A DNA stretch of 64,000 nt from Tistrella mobilis (GTDB lineage Bacteria; Pseudomonadota; Alphaproteobacteria; Tistrellales; Tistrellaceae): assembly GCF_039634785.1 (NCBI RefSeq), contig NZ_JBBIAB010000014.1, forward strand, positions 1 to 64,000, written 5' to 3'. This document shows, in pieces, positions 8,183 through 16,472 of this stretch. The notes below the pieces were generated by a model. The model was not told the origin of the DNA, ran no database searches, and was given only the letters and a program-made list of their open reading frames with translations. The position numbers were made by a program, and so were the translations under genes. Within the stretch, counting starts at the first letter, position 1, and the number at the start of each line of letters is the position of its first letter.

Positions 8183-8521
8183 ATGACGACCACCACAATC
8201 ACCGTCACCAGCACCGCCGTGGTGCCGACGGCGCATGGCAGCCGCTATCTGCAGCAGCTGTGCAAGCATTGGAGCCACAACCTGACGGTCGAGTTCAGCC
8301 GCGAGCAGGGCTCGGTGATCTTCCCCCACGATGCCCGCGGTGCCGCATGGCCGGGCGATGCCCGGCTGCTGCTGGATGCCGGCGACGGCACCCTGACCTG
8401 CCGGATCGAGGCCAGCTCCGACGGGCAGCTGGAGGCGCTGAAGGGCGCGGTGGTGCGGCATCTGGACCGTTTCGCCTTCCGCGAGGCACCGCTGCATGTC
8501 GACTGGCGGGACGGCGTCTGA
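8183..8521 (+). CDS. DUF2218 protein
   Basis: A 112-aa soluble protein of the DUF2218 family: a start such as VPTAHGSRYLQQLCKHWSHN, a central FPHDARG block, and a C-terminal LDRFAFREAPLHVDW. Members are usually next to iron-siderophore reductase genes and PadR regulators, but no reductase is present here. Start ATG 8183 has GGAG at 8170-8173; an in-frame ATG at 8075 overlaps the PadR stop and cannot be excluded. It is probably in one operon with the PadR gene. Confidence 0.8.
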   Translation: MTTTTITVTSTAVVPTAHGSRYLQQLCKHWSHNLTVEFSREQGSVIFPHDARGAAWPGDARLLLDAGDGTLTCRIEASSDGQLEALKGAVVRHLDRFAFREAPLHVDWRDGV

Positions 8522-9787
8522 TCAGGTGGCGCCGGCCCGGCGCGGTGCCGTGGCCGAAAGGATGAGGCCGAGCAGGGCGAAGCCGCCGGTCAGTGCGGCG
8601 ATCGCCGTCCAGCCGCCATGCTGCCAGAACCAGCCGCCGACCGAGCCGGTGATGCTGGAACCCAGATAGTAGAACAGCAGATAGAGCGACGCGGCATGGC
8701 CCTTGGTGGCACCGGCAAGGGGGCCGACCGAGCCGCTGACCACCGAATGGCAGACGAAGAAGCCGGTGGTGACCAGCACGATGCCGGCGATGATCGCGGG
8801 CAGGGCCGGCACCAGGGTGACGGCCACCCCGGCCAGCGTCAGCAGAAAGCCTGCGATCAGCAGCGGCCGGCGGCCGAAGCGGTCGCCGAGGCCACCTGCG
8901 ATCGAGGACGAGACGATACCGAAGCCGAAGGCGAGGAAGATCATCGCGACCCGGGTCTGGCTGAGATCGAAGGGGGCCGCGGTCAGCCGGAAGGTGGTGT
9001 AGTTGAACAGGGTCACGAAGATGCTGGTCAGCGCAAAGCCGGTGGCATAGAGCCGGAGCAGCCCCGGATTGCGCAGATGCCCGGCCCAGGCCCGCAGATG
9101 GAAGGCGGGTGAGACGCCCCGTGCCGCCACGAAATTGCGCGAGCGCGGCAGCAGGATCAGGAAGCCGATCGCGGCCACCAGGCCGAGGCCGCCCATCACC
9201 GCCATCGCCATGCGCCACGAGGTGAATTCCGTCAGCAGCCCCATGCCGACCCGGCCCATCATCGCGCCGAAACCGGTGCCGGCAACATAAAGCCCCATGG
9301 CCTTGCCCAGATGGCGCGGCTCGATTTCCTCGGCCAGATAGGCCATGGCCACGGCCGGCACGCCGCCCAGCGCCAGACCTTCGAGCGCCCGGGCGATCAG
9401 CAGCCCGTGCCAGCCGGGGCTGAGGGCGGCGGCGAGGTTGAGCGCCGCCGCCGCCGCCATCGAGCCGAACATCAGCCCGCGCCTGCCCAGCGCCTGAGAA
9501 AAGGCGCCGGCCAGCAGGATGGAAAGCGCGAGCAGGCTGGTGGTGACCGACAGCGCCAGCGAGGCCGAGGCCGCCCCCAGGCCGAAACTGGTGGCGAAGG
9601 CCGGCAGCAGCGGCTGCACGCAATAGATCAGGGAAAAACTGGCGAAACCGGCCAGGAAGAGCGCGACGCCGGTCCGCCGCCAGAGCGTGGTGCCGCGGGT
9701 GATCCAGACCGGGCCGTCGGTTCTGACGGCGGCCGGAGCCGGGTGGTGCCGGTGGCGGGCGGGAGCCATGGTGGATTGAAGGGTCAT
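8522..9787 (-). CDS. MFS transporter, YnfM-like
   Basis: A 421-aa major facilitator with 12 hydrophobic segments. The loop 2-3 signature (FSQALGRRGLMFGSM) and its counterpart in the second half (GGLGDRFGRRPLLIAGF) are visible. Sequence flavour (FSLIYCVQPLLPAFATSFGL near the N-terminus, an STxLYLLFYYLGSS-type segment late) is that of the YnfM/arabinose-efflux group of drug exporters. The substrate is unknown. It is divergent from a LysR-type gene with a LysR-type dyad between them, so it is probably the regulator's target. The reading frame extends upstream, but ATG 9787 gives the natural N-terminus. Confidence 0.85.
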   Translation of the reverse strand: MTLQSTMAPARHRHHPAPAAVRTDGPVWITRGTTLWRRTGVALFLAGFASFSLIYCVQPLLPAFATSFGLGAASASLALSVTTSLLALSILLAGAFSQALGRRGLMFGSMAAAAALNLAAALSPGWHGLLIARALEGLALGGVPAVAMAYLAEEIEPRHLGKAMGLYVAGTGFGAMMGRVGMGLLTEFTSWRMAMAVMGGLGLVAAIGFLILLPRSRNFVAARGVSPAFHLRAWAGHLRNPGLLRLYATGFALTSIFVTLFNYTTFRLTAAPFDLSQTRVAMIFLAFGFGIVSSSIAGGLGDRFGRRPLLIAGFLLTLAGVAVTLVPALPAIIAGIVLVTTGFFVCHSVVSGSVGPLAGATKGHAASLYLLFYYLGSSITGSVGGWFWQHGGWTAIAALTGGFALLGLILSATAPRRAGAT

Positions 9788-9840
9788 GGAGCAGGCGCTT
9801 TCGGGGCCGGGTCTGGTCTTCCGGATATAGCGCTGGCCCT

Positions 9841-9863
9841 TTCCATGCGTCCAATATATGGAA
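9841..9863. promoter_or_regulatory. LysR-type box
   Basis: The inverted repeat TTCCAT-N11-ATGGAA matches the T-N11-A layout of LysR-type binding sites. It lies in the gap between the divergent MFS and LysR genes, 32 bp before the LysR start. Confidence 0.65.
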
Positions 9864-9895
9864 GAAGCGATCTTCATATCTTTGGTGTATGGCTG

Positions 9896-10795
9896 ATGGA
9901 ATTGCGGCACATCCGGTACTTCCTGGCGGTGGCCGAGGAGCGCAACTTCACCCGGGCGGCGGCCCGGCTGGGCATCGGCCAGCCGCCGCTCAGCCTGCAG
10001 ATCCGGGATCTGGAGGCTGAGGTCGGCACGGCGCTGTTCCACCGCGTTCCCCATGGCGCCGAACTCACCGAGGCGGGGGCCGCCTTTCTGGCGGCGGTGG
10101 CGGCGATCCCGGGCCAGGCGGCGGGGGCGGTGAAACTGGCGCAGCGTGCAGCACGGGGCGAAACTGGCCGGCTCAGCCTGGGCTTTACTGGCACGGCCGC
10201 CCTCAACCCGCTGATTCCCGAAGCCATTCGCGCCTTCCGGCGGGCCTATCCCGAGGTGGTGCTGACCCTGACCGAGGCCAATTCGGTGGCCCTGGTCGAA
10301 GGGCTGCTGGAGGGGCGCCTGCAGGTCGCGATCCTGCGTCCGGCCGCGACCGACCCGGCCGAGCTGGCGGTCCACAACCTGGCCGACGAACCCCTGGTGG
10401 CGGCACTTCCGGCCACCCATGCCGCGGCGGCGCTGCCGGGCCCGATCGATCTGGCGCAGCTTGCCGCCGATCCGCTGATCCTGACCCCGCGGGCGATCGG
10501 CACCAGCCTGCACGACGTGGCGGTCGGCGCCTGCAGGGCGGCGGGGTTCGAGCCGTCACTCGGCCAGCCGGCGCCGCAGATCGCCTCGATCCTGTCGCTG
10601 GTTTCGGCGGAACTCGGCGTGTCGCTGGTGCCGGTGTCGATGTGCCAGCTGGGCATGCGCGGCGTGGTCTATCGCAGGCTTTGCGATCCGGAACCGACCG
10701 TGGGGCTGGCGGTGGCCTATCCCCGCTACCGGCCGCCGCAGCCGGTGCTGAATTTCGACCGGGTGATCCGTCAGGCGGCGCGGGCGGCACCGTGA
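9896..10795 (+). CDS. LysR family transcriptional regulator
   Basis: A 299-aa regulator with the classical N-terminus MELRHIRYFLAVAEERNFTRAAARLGIGQPPLSLQI (winged HTH, 1-60) and a periplasmic-binding-protein-like effector domain (about 90-290). It is read divergently from the MFS transporter and is probably its activator, using the box at 9841-9863. The frame is open upstream, but ATG 9896 gives the standard family start. The effector is unknown. Confidence 0.9.
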   Translation: MELRHIRYFLAVAEERNFTRAAARLGIGQPPLSLQIRDLEAEVGTALFHRVPHGAELTEAGAAFLAAVAAIPGQAAGAVKLAQRAARGETGRLSLGFTGTAALNPLIPEAIRAFRRAYPEVVLTLTEANSVALVEGLLEGRLQVAILRPAATDPAELAVHNLADEPLVAALPATHAAAALPGPIDLAQLAADPLILTPRAIGTSLHDVAVGACRAAGFEPSLGQPAPQIASILSLVSAELGVSLVPVSMCQLGMRGVVYRRLCDPEPTVGLAVAYPRYRPPQPVLNFDRVIRQAARAAP

Positions 10796-10810
10796 CCTCC
10801 GTCCCCTCGC

Positions 10811-10849
10811 TTGACGAGGGGATCGATATCCATATAGGTTGATATCAAC
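10811..10849 (+). promoter_or_regulatory. Promoter with TTGATATCAA operator upstream of the VOC operon
   Basis: A possible -35 TTGACG (10811-10816) and -10 TATAGG (10833-10838) are followed at once by the perfect 12-bp palindrome GTTGATATCAAC (10838-10849). A repressor bound there would cover the start site. The same 10-bp core TTGATATCAA occurs at 17583-17592, just before a MarR gene. Confidence 0.5.
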
Positions 10850-10871
10850 AATATTCAGGAGGGACCTGCCC

Positions 10872-11360
10872 ATGACCACGACCGCGCAACCATCGGCGGC
10901 CGAACGTGCCGCGGCCTTCGGGCTCCATTCGCTGACCCCCCATCTGGTCTGCGCCGGTGCGGCGGCGGCGATCGACTTCTACAAGGCCGCCTTCGGCGCC
11001 GAAGAGCTGATGCGGCTGCCGGCCCCGGACGGGTCGATCCTGCATGCCTGCATCCGGGTCAACGGCTCGTCGGTGATGCTGGTCGACGAGAACCGCGGCT
11101 GCGGCCTTTCCGGCCCGAAGGCGCTGGGCGGCACCGCCGTCACCCTGCATCTGGTGGTCGACGACGTCGATGCGGCGGTCGATCGCGCGATCGCCGCCGG
11201 GGCGGTGGTGGTGATGCCGGTCGCCGACCAGTTCTGGGGGGATCGCTATGGCGTGATCGCCGATCCCTTCGGCCATCAATGGTCGCTGGCGACGCCGGGC
11301 GAGCCGAAATCGCCCGAAGAACTCGCAGAAGCGGCTGCAGCGGCGATAGGGGGTGCGTGA
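10872..11360 (+). CDS. Glyoxalase/VOC family protein (PhnB-like)
   Basis: A 162-aa vicinal-oxygen-chelate fold protein of the PhnB/YdeN subgroup: LTPHLVCAGAAAAIDFYKAAFGAEE (first beta-alpha unit), SVMLVDENRG in the middle, and FWGDRYGVIADPFGHQWSLAT at the end, the last being characteristic. These proteins bind a metal in a cup-shaped site, but the substrate here cannot be told. CAGGAGG upstream supports ATG 10872. It overlaps the DUF1428 gene by one base (TGATG), so the two are translationally coupled. Confidence 0.85.
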   Translation: MTTTAQPSAAERAAAFGLHSLTPHLVCAGAAAAIDFYKAAFGAEELMRLPAPDGSILHACIRVNGSSVMLVDENRGCGLSGPKALGGTAVTLHLVVDDVDAAVDRAIAAGAVVVMPVADQFWGDRYGVIADPFGHQWSLATPGEPKSPEELAEAAAAAIGGA

Positions 11361-11719
11361 TGACCATCGGTTATGTCGACGGGTTCGTCGCGGCGGTGCC
11401 GACCACCGCCCGCGAGGCGTTTCGTGCCCATGCCGAAGCGGCAGCGGTGGTGTTCCGCGAGAACGGCGCGCTGGGCGTGACCGAATGCTGGGGCGACGAC
11501 GTGCCCGAGGGCGAGGTGACCTCGTTCCCCATGGCCGTGCAGCGGCGCCCGGACGAGACGGTGGTGTTCTCGTGGATCCTGTGGCCGTCGAAAGAGGTGC
11601 GCGATGCGGGCATGGCGAAGGTCATGGCCGATCCGCGCCTTCAGCCCGAGGTGATGCTGATGCCCTTCGACGGCAAGCGGGTGATCTTCGGCGGGTTCGT
11701 CCCCATCGTTCAGGCCTGA
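11360..11719 (+). CDS. DUF1428 family protein
   Basis: A 119-aa protein of the DUF1428 (YbaA-like) family: start MTIGYVDGFVAAVPTTAREAFRAHA, then ECWGDDVPEGEVTSFPMAVQ, and the ending MPFDGKRVIFGGFVPI. It has a dimeric ferredoxin-like fold by family; no catalytic role is established. It often stands next to PhnB-type VOC genes, as here, and shares their promoter. Its last bases overlap the convergent GNAT gene. Confidence 0.87.
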   Translation: MTIGYVDGFVAAVPTTAREAFRAHAEAAAVVFRENGALGVTECWGDDVPEGEVTSFPMAVQRRPDETVVFSWILWPSKEVRDAGMAKVMADPRLQPEVMLMPFDGKRVIFGGFVPIVQA

Positions 11720-12255
11720 GGGGCCGATGTGTCCAGCTGCTTGTACATGAAGGTCGTGGCGCCGAGGCCGCTGCCGTCGGTGCGGATGCAGTAGCCGGGG
11801 ATGGTACCGACGGTGACATAGCCGAGTGCCGCATAGAGCGGCTCGGCCTTGTCGCCGGTCAGCGTGTCGAGGGTGAGCAGCTGCCGCCCCAGCGTTGCGG
11901 CGCGGGCTTCAAGCTCGTGCATCAGTGCCCGCGCGATGCCCTGCCGGCGAAAATCCGGATGGACCAGCAGCTTGCGCACCTCGGCCCGGTGCGGCTGGTT
12001 GGGCGGGGTGTCGTGGTCGAGCTGGACCGTGCCGGCCATCCGGCCGCCCACCTCTGCGATCAGCAGGATCAGCCCGCCGGCCATGAGCGGCGGCAGCACC
12101 TTCGCCTCCCAGAAGCGCCGGGCGGCTTCGGCCGTGAAGGGCAGCAGGAAGTTGACGCTGGCCCCGTCTTCGACGCAGGCGCGGAGCAGATCTGCCAGTT
12201 CGTCGAGCCGGTCCCGGGTCTCTTCGGCGGAAAGCGCAGTGATCGCGACGGTCAT
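11710..12255 (-). CDS. GNAT family N-acetyltransferase
   Basis: A 181-aa acetyltransferase. The acetyl-CoA loop is in VRKLLVHPDFRRQGIARALMHELEARA (motif Q/RxxGxA, about 105-130), followed by the LLTLDTLTGDKAEPLYAALGYVTVGTIPGY strand-helix typical of the fold. Start 12255 is the natural N-terminus (MTVAITALSAEET). It lies 10 bp behind the Xre-cupin regulator and is probably co-transcribed and controlled by it. The substrate is unknown. Confidence 0.85.
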   Translation of the reverse strand: MTVAITALSAEETRDRLDELADLLRACVEDGASVNFLLPFTAEAARRFWEAKVLPPLMAGGLILLIAEVGGRMAGTVQLDHDTPPNQPHRAEVRKLLVHPDFRRQGIARALMHELEARAATLGRQLLTLDTLTGDKAEPLYAALGYVTVGTIPGYCIRTDGSGLGATTFMYKQLDTSAPQA

Positions 12256-12265
12256 CTCAAGGGCC

Positions 12266-12835
12266 TCAGAGGATGAAGAGGTGATAGCGGGCGCCCTCGG
12301 CCGGTGTCGTCTCGAAGCGGCTGGCGCCGTGCAGGCGGTAGCGCAGGCAGTCGCCGGGCATGAGGTCATGGGGCGTCCCCTCGACCGTGACCCGGAGCCG
12401 GCCTGTCATCAGCACAAGGTGATGCTCCAGCCCCGGGCGCGGCGGCTGGTCGTAATCGATCCGCGTCGCCGGCGGCAGCTCGCAGTCCAGCACCTCGCCG
12501 CCGAGCGTCGCGGCGGGTGGTGAGAGCTGGCGGCGGCGGAAACCGGTGGCGGGGTCGGTCCAGACCGGCTGGTCGGCCGGTCGCAGCCGGGCGGTGAAAT
12601 CCTCTTCGGCCAGCGCGATCAGCCGCGACATGGGGAGCCCATGGGCGGCGGCGAGCCGGCCCAGAACCGCGGCGGTGGCGCTGACCTCGGCATTCTCGAT
12701 CCGCGACAGGCTGGCCCGGCTGACCCCGGCGCGGGCCGCCAGATCATCCAGCGACCAGCCGGCCGCCAGCCGCAGCCCTTTGAGCCGGCGGGCCAGACGA
12801 TCGTCGATGCTGGGGATGTCGGGTGTTTCTTCCAT
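12266..12835 (-). CDS. Xre-cupin transcriptional regulator
   Basis: A 189-aa protein with an N-terminal Xre helix-turn-helix (about 15-70, LKGLRLAAGWSLDDLAARAGVSRASLSRIEN) and a C-terminal cupin domain (about 110-188, LEHHLVLMTGRLRVTVEGTPHDLMPGDCLRY). This architecture is common for metabolic repressors such as SutR/PuuR types. Its own start codon lies inside a perfect 31-bp palindrome (12831-12861), so autorepression is very likely. It shares an operon with the downstream GNAT gene, which is the obvious target. Confidence 0.9.
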   Translation of the reverse strand: MEETPDIPSIDDRLARRLKGLRLAAGWSLDDLAARAGVSRASLSRIENAEVSATAAVLGRLAAAHGLPMSRLIALAEEDFTARLRPADQPVWTDPATGFRRRQLSPPAATLGGEVLDCELPPATRIDYDQPPRPGLEHHLVLMTGRLRVTVEGTPHDLMPGDCLRYRLHGASRFETTPAEGARYHLFIL

Positions 12836-12861
12836 ATTCGGGAAATTATCCCGAATATGGA
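12831..12861. promoter_or_regulatory. Perfect 31-bp palindrome over the Xre-cupin start
   Basis: 13-bp arms (TCCATATTCGGGA and its exact complement) are separated by the 5-bp spacer AATTA. The site covers the ATG of the Xre-cupin gene (12835), so a bound dimer would block both transcription and initiation. It is the strongest operator in the window. Confidence 0.8.
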
Positions 12862-12877
12862 AAACCGGCAAGCCATG

Positions 12878-13369
12878 TCAGGAAGCCGGATCGAGCCCGG
12901 CGAGAAAATCGCGCAGCAGGGTATCGAGTGCCGCCTGTTCCGCCGCCGACAGATGGCCGACCAGCCGCTTCTGGGTCAGGACATGATCGGCGACCGCGGC
13001 ATCGATGACCCGCCGGCCCTGATCGGTGAGGGCGATGAGCACACTGCGTCCATCCTGCGGATTGGGCCGGCGCTGCACCAGCCCGGATTTTTCCAGCTGG
13101 TCGATGCGGTTGGTCATGGTGCCCGAGGCGACCATGGTGGTCGCCATCAGATCGCCCGGGCTGAGCGCGTAAGGGGGGCCTGAGCGGCGCAGGGTCGCCA
13201 GCACGTCGAAGCTGGGATAGGCGAGGCCATGGGTGGCGAAGGTCTTCTCCATCTCCCGCATCAGATGGGTCATCAGGCGGGTGAGACGGCCGATCAGCCC
13301 CATCGGCCCGAGATCGAGATCGGGCCGTTCGCGGTGCCATTGATCGAGAATGCGGTCGACGTGATCCAT
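12878..13369 (-). CDS. MarR family transcriptional regulator
   Basis: A 163-aa winged-helix regulator. The MarR core runs from about 35 to 130: YPSFDVLATLRRSGPPYALSPGDLMATTMVASGTMTNRIDQLEKSGLVQRRPNPQDGRSVLIALTDQG with the DxR wing. Start 13369 (MDHVDRILDQW) is chosen over in-frame ATGs slightly upstream because family members begin there. It is divergent from an EamA transporter with a long palindrome in the gap, and its 3' end is close to the Xre-cupin promoter. Confidence 0.88.
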   Translation of the reverse strand: MDHVDRILDQWHRERPDLDLGPMGLIGRLTRLMTHLMREMEKTFATHGLAYPSFDVLATLRRSGPPYALSPGDLMATTMVASGTMTNRIDQLEKSGLVQRRPNPQDGRSVLIALTDQGRRVIDAAVADHVLTQKRLVGHLSAAEQAALDTLLRDFLAGLDPAS

Positions 13370-13411
13370 GGCCGGGATCATGGGCCTCGGCCATCTTGGG
13401 GTCAAGGAGGT

Positions 13412-13447
13412 CTCTCGACATCGAGATAATTATCTTGACGTCGAGAG
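13412..13447. promoter_or_regulatory. Palindromic MarR operator
   Basis: An imperfect 36-bp palindrome with outer arms CTCTCGAC/GTCGAGAG and centre GATAATTATC. It lies between the divergent MarR and EamA genes, 41 bp before the EamA start. Its AT-rich centre may include the promoter. Confidence 0.7.
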
Positions 13448-13487
13448 ATATCGGCATAGCCTGAAAGGACAGTGCCAGGGAGGTTCC

Positions 13488-14378
13488 ATGCACCCCGAGA
13501 CCAGCCGCAACGGCGATGTGCTGCTGACCGCGATCGCCCCGGCGATCTGGGGCAGCACCTATCTGGTGACGACGGGGCTGCTGCCCCAGGGCTATCCGCT
13601 GACGGTGGCCATGCTGCGCGCCCTGCCGGCCGGGCTGATCCTTCTGCTGCTGGTCCGGCGCCTGCCGACGGGCGGCTGGTGGTGGCGGTCCTTCGTGCTG
13701 GGCGCGCTCAATTTCTCGATCTTCTGGGCGCTGCTCTTCGTCTCGGCCTATCGCCTGCCGGGCGGGGTGGCGGCGACGGTGGGCGCCATCCAGCCGCTGA
13801 TCGTGCTGCTGCTGGCCCGCCTGGTGATCGGCACGCCGGTGAAGGCGGCCGCGGTGGCGGCGGCGCTGGCCGGCATTCTGGGCGTGGCGCTGATGGTGCT
13901 GTCGCCCGATGCGGCGCTGGACCCGATCGGCATCGCGGCAGGGCTCGGCGGGGCGGCGGCGATGGCAGCCGGGACCGTGTTCAGCCGCCATTGGCAGCCG
14001 CCGGTGTCGGCCCTGACGGTCACCGCCTGGCAGCTGACCGCGGGCGGACTGCTGCTGCTGCCGGTGGCGCTGATCTTCGAGCCGGCGCTGCCGGTGCCGA
14101 CCCTGCATCACCTGATCGGCTTCGTGCATCTGGGGGTGTTCGGGGCCGCCGTCAGCTACATGCTCTGGTTCCGCGGCCTGGGCCGGCTGGGGCCGGGGGC
14201 GGTGGCGCCGCTGGCGCTGTTGAGCCCGGTGACCGCGGTGATCCTGGGGCTGTCGATCGCGGGCGAGCATCTGTCGATGGTCCAGGCCGTGGGCATCGCC
14301 CTGGTGCTGGGCAGCGTGCTCGCGGCACAATGGGTGCAACGGCCACGTCCGGTGAAGGCCCCCCTGGCCACCGGCTGA
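13488..14378 (+). CDS. EamA/DMT family transporter
   Basis: A 296-aa protein with ten predicted transmembrane helices in two EamA repeats. The signature start APAIWGSTYLVTTGLLPQGYPLTVAMLRALPAG and the second-repeat ending LLSPVTAVILGLSIAGEHLS are clear. It probably exports a small metabolite or drug. GGGAGG precedes ATG 13488. The divergent MarR protein and the palindrome at 13412-13447 make it a likely MarR-controlled efflux pump. It is followed 17 bp later by an oxidoreductase gene in the same orientation. Confidence 0.87.
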   Translation: MHPETSRNGDVLLTAIAPAIWGSTYLVTTGLLPQGYPLTVAMLRALPAGLILLLLVRRLPTGGWWWRSFVLGALNFSIFWALLFVSAYRLPGGVAATVGAIQPLIVLLLARLVIGTPVKAAAVAAALAGILGVALMVLSPDAALDPIGIAAGLGGAAAMAAGTVFSRHWQPPVSALTVTAWQLTAGGLLLLPVALIFEPALPVPTLHHLIGFVHLGVFGAAVSYMLWFRGLGRLGPGAVAPLALLSPVTAVILGLSIAGEHLSMVQAVGIALVLGSVLAAQWVQRPRPVKAPLATG

Positions 14379-14395
14379 GCCCAAAGGGAGGACAG

Positions 14396-15430
14396 ATGAC
14401 CGGGACTGCATCGAAGAACAGGCAATGGGTGCTTGCCGCCCATCCCGAAGGCAAGGCCACCGCCGAGACCTGGCGGATGATCGAAAGCCCGATGCCCGAG
14501 CCGGGGCCCGGGCAGATCCTGGTCCGCACGCTCTGGCTGTCGGTCGATCCCTATATGCGCGGGCGGATCGCGGCGGCCGGCAATTACACCAGGGGCGTGA
14601 CGCCGGGAGAACTGATGCAGGGTGGCGGCGTGGGCGAGGTGATCGTCTCCAACCATCCCGCGTGGGCGCCGGGCGATCTGGTCGAGAGCATGACCTTCGG
14701 CTGGCAGGAATATGCGGTGTTGAGCCCTGATCTGCCGGGGGCCGCCCGGGCCAACCGGGTGAACCCCGACATTGCCCCGCCCGAGGCGGCGCTGTCCTGG
14801 CTGGGCATGCCCGGCCTGACCGCCTATGTCGGCATGATCGAGATCGCGCGGCCGAAGCCCGGCGATACGGTGCTGGTCTCGGCCGCATCGGGTGCCGTGG
14901 GGCAGATGGTCGGCCAGATCGCGAAGCTGCAGGGCGCGCGTGCGGTCGCGATCGCCGGTTCCGACGACAAGCTGGCCTGGTGCCGGGAGCTGGGCTTCGA
15001 TGCCGGCATCAATTACCGCACCGCCGGCGATATGAAGGCGGCGATCGCCGCTGCCTGCCCGGGCGGCGTCGACGTCTTTTTCGACAACACCGGCGGCCCC
15101 ATCCACGACGCGGCCCTGGCCAATCTGGCGACCCATGCCCGGGTGGTGATCTGTGGCCGGATCGCCGTGGTCGATCAGGCGCCGGAAGAGGATATCGGCC
15201 TGCGCGCCAGCGCCCGGCTGATCGTCACCCGGTCGATGATCCAGGGCCTGGTGGTCTTCGACTGGTGGCATCTGCGCGACGAGGCCATGGCCCGCATCGC
15301 CGCCTGGCACCGCGAGGGCCGCTTCCGCTTCCGCCACGACGTGCTTGAAGGCTTCGAACGGATGCCCGAAGCCTTCCTGCGGATGATGGCCGGCGACAAT
15401 TTCGGCAAGCAGGTGGTCAGGGTCGCCTGA
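14396..15430 (+). CDS. Zinc-free MDR-family NADP-dependent oxidoreductase (CurA-like)
   Basis: A 344-aa medium-chain reductase of the leukotriene B4 dehydrogenase/CurA group. The N-terminal GroES-like part contains LWLSVDPYMRGRI (about 47-58). The Rossmann loop AASGAVG is at 163-169. A C-terminal VFDNTGG...ICGRIAVVDQ segment follows. Zinc ligands of alcohol dehydrogenases are absent. Such enzymes reduce C=C bonds of enones with NADPH. GGGAGG precedes ATG 14396. It is probably in one MarR-controlled operon with the transporter upstream. Confidence 0.88.
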   Translation: MTGTASKNRQWVLAAHPEGKATAETWRMIESPMPEPGPGQILVRTLWLSVDPYMRGRIAAAGNYTRGVTPGELMQGGGVGEVIVSNHPAWAPGDLVESMTFGWQEYAVLSPDLPGAARANRVNPDIAPPEAALSWLGMPGLTAYVGMIEIARPKPGDTVLVSAASGAVGQMVGQIAKLQGARAVAIAGSDDKLAWCRELGFDAGINYRTAGDMKAAIAAACPGGVDVFFDNTGGPIHDAALANLATHARVVICGRIAVVDQAPEEDIGLRASARLIVTRSMIQGLVVFDWWHLRDEAMARIAAWHREGRFRFRHDVLEGFERMPEAFLRMMAGDNFGKQVVRVA

Positions 15431-16370
15431 CCGGCACCCTGCCGGGCCTGCGGCGGAGAGCCGTGCGCAGCAGGCCCGGCAGCCGCCCGTCGATCAAAGC
15501 GAGGCCGGCTGCGATCATCGCCATGCCGATCAGATGTTTCGGCTCCAGCCGCTCGCCCAGAAAGGCGGTCCCCAGCAGGATGGCACTGACCGGCACCAGG
15601 AAGGTGACCAGCATCAGATTGGTGGCCCCCGCCGTCGCCAGCAGGCGGAAGAACAGCACATAGGCGAAGGCGGTGGAGATGAAGGCGATGGCCAGGATGG
15701 CGGCGACCGTCCCCCAACCGGGGGCGGGCAGCGTCCAGGGCTGATCGACGATCAGGGCGAGCGGCACCAGCATCATCGCTGCCGTGGTCATCTGGCCGGT
15801 GGCGGTCGCCATGGGCGCCACCCCCAGGCGGGCGAAGCGGCGGCCGAAGACGCCGGCCAGCGCATAGGAGAAGGCGGCGCCCAGAATGGCGAGCTGGCCC
15901 GCGACATTGCCGCCCAGACCGTTCAGCGCCGCCGGGCCGATCATCGCGGCCACGCCGGCAAAACCGGCCAGCACCCCGGCGATGCGGTTGGGGCTCGCCT
16001 TCTCGTCGCTGGTCGCCAGATGCGCCACCAGCACCCCGAAAAGCGGGGTGGTGGCGTTCAGGATGGCGGCAAGCCCGCTCGCGATCTGGGTCTGGCCCCA
16101 GACGATCAGGCTGAACGGGATCAGGCTGTTCAGCAGCCCCATGCCGAAAAAGGCCGCCCAGACCTGGGGCGAGCGGGGCATGGTCAGCCCGCGCAGCCGC
16201 AGCACGACGTGCAGGGCGAGGGCTGCGAGCAGCACCCGCGCCGCCACGATGGTGAAGGGCGGCAGCTCTTTCACCGCGACGCCGATGAAGAAGAACGAGC
16301 CGCCCCAGGGAATGGAGAGCAGCACCAGCAGCCCCCATTCCCGCAGTGTCATGCTGCGCCCCGCGGCCAT
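15417..16370 (-). CDS. EamA/DMT family transporter
   Basis: A 317-aa protein with ten transmembrane segments. The first EamA motif (LLSIPWGGSFFFIGVAVKELPPFTIVAARVLLAA) and the second-half ending (LVTFLVPVSAILLGTAFLGERLEPKHLIGMAMI) are clear. It probably effluxes a metabolite. Start 16370 is fixed by GGAGG six bases upstream on the minus strand; upstream ATGs lack one. It is convergent with the oxidoreductase gene, overlapping by 14 bp. Confidence 0.87.
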   Translation of the reverse strand: MAAGRSMTLREWGLLVLLSIPWGGSFFFIGVAVKELPPFTIVAARVLLAALALHVVLRLRGLTMPRSPQVWAAFFGMGLLNSLIPFSLIVWGQTQIASGLAAILNATTPLFGVLVAHLATSDEKASPNRIAGVLAGFAGVAAMIGPAALNGLGGNVAGQLAILGAAFSYALAGVFGRRFARLGVAPMATATGQMTTAAMMLVPLALIVDQPWTLPAPGWGTVAAILAIAFISTAFAYVLFFRLLATAGATNLMLVTFLVPVSAILLGTAFLGERLEPKHLIGMAMIAAGLALIDGRLPGLLRTALRRRPGRVPVRRP

Positions 16371-16472
16371 GCCGCACCTCCGGATTGCCTGAATGTCGCC
16401 CGCCATGAGACCTGCCGGGCGAGGCTTCCGCAACCGAGGTTTTCAAGGCGCGAGGCCAAGCCCGGCTATACC

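Noticed and set aside
9311-9895. N-terminal extension of the LysR gene
   Set aside because: It is antisense to the MFS transporter. The LysR start MELRHIRYF is standard, and the LysR box lies in the extension.
12846-14888. 680-codon minus-strand open frame
   Set aside because: It runs opposite the EamA and oxidoreductase genes, has Arg/Pro/Ser-rich low-complexity translation and no family features. It is a by-product of high GC.
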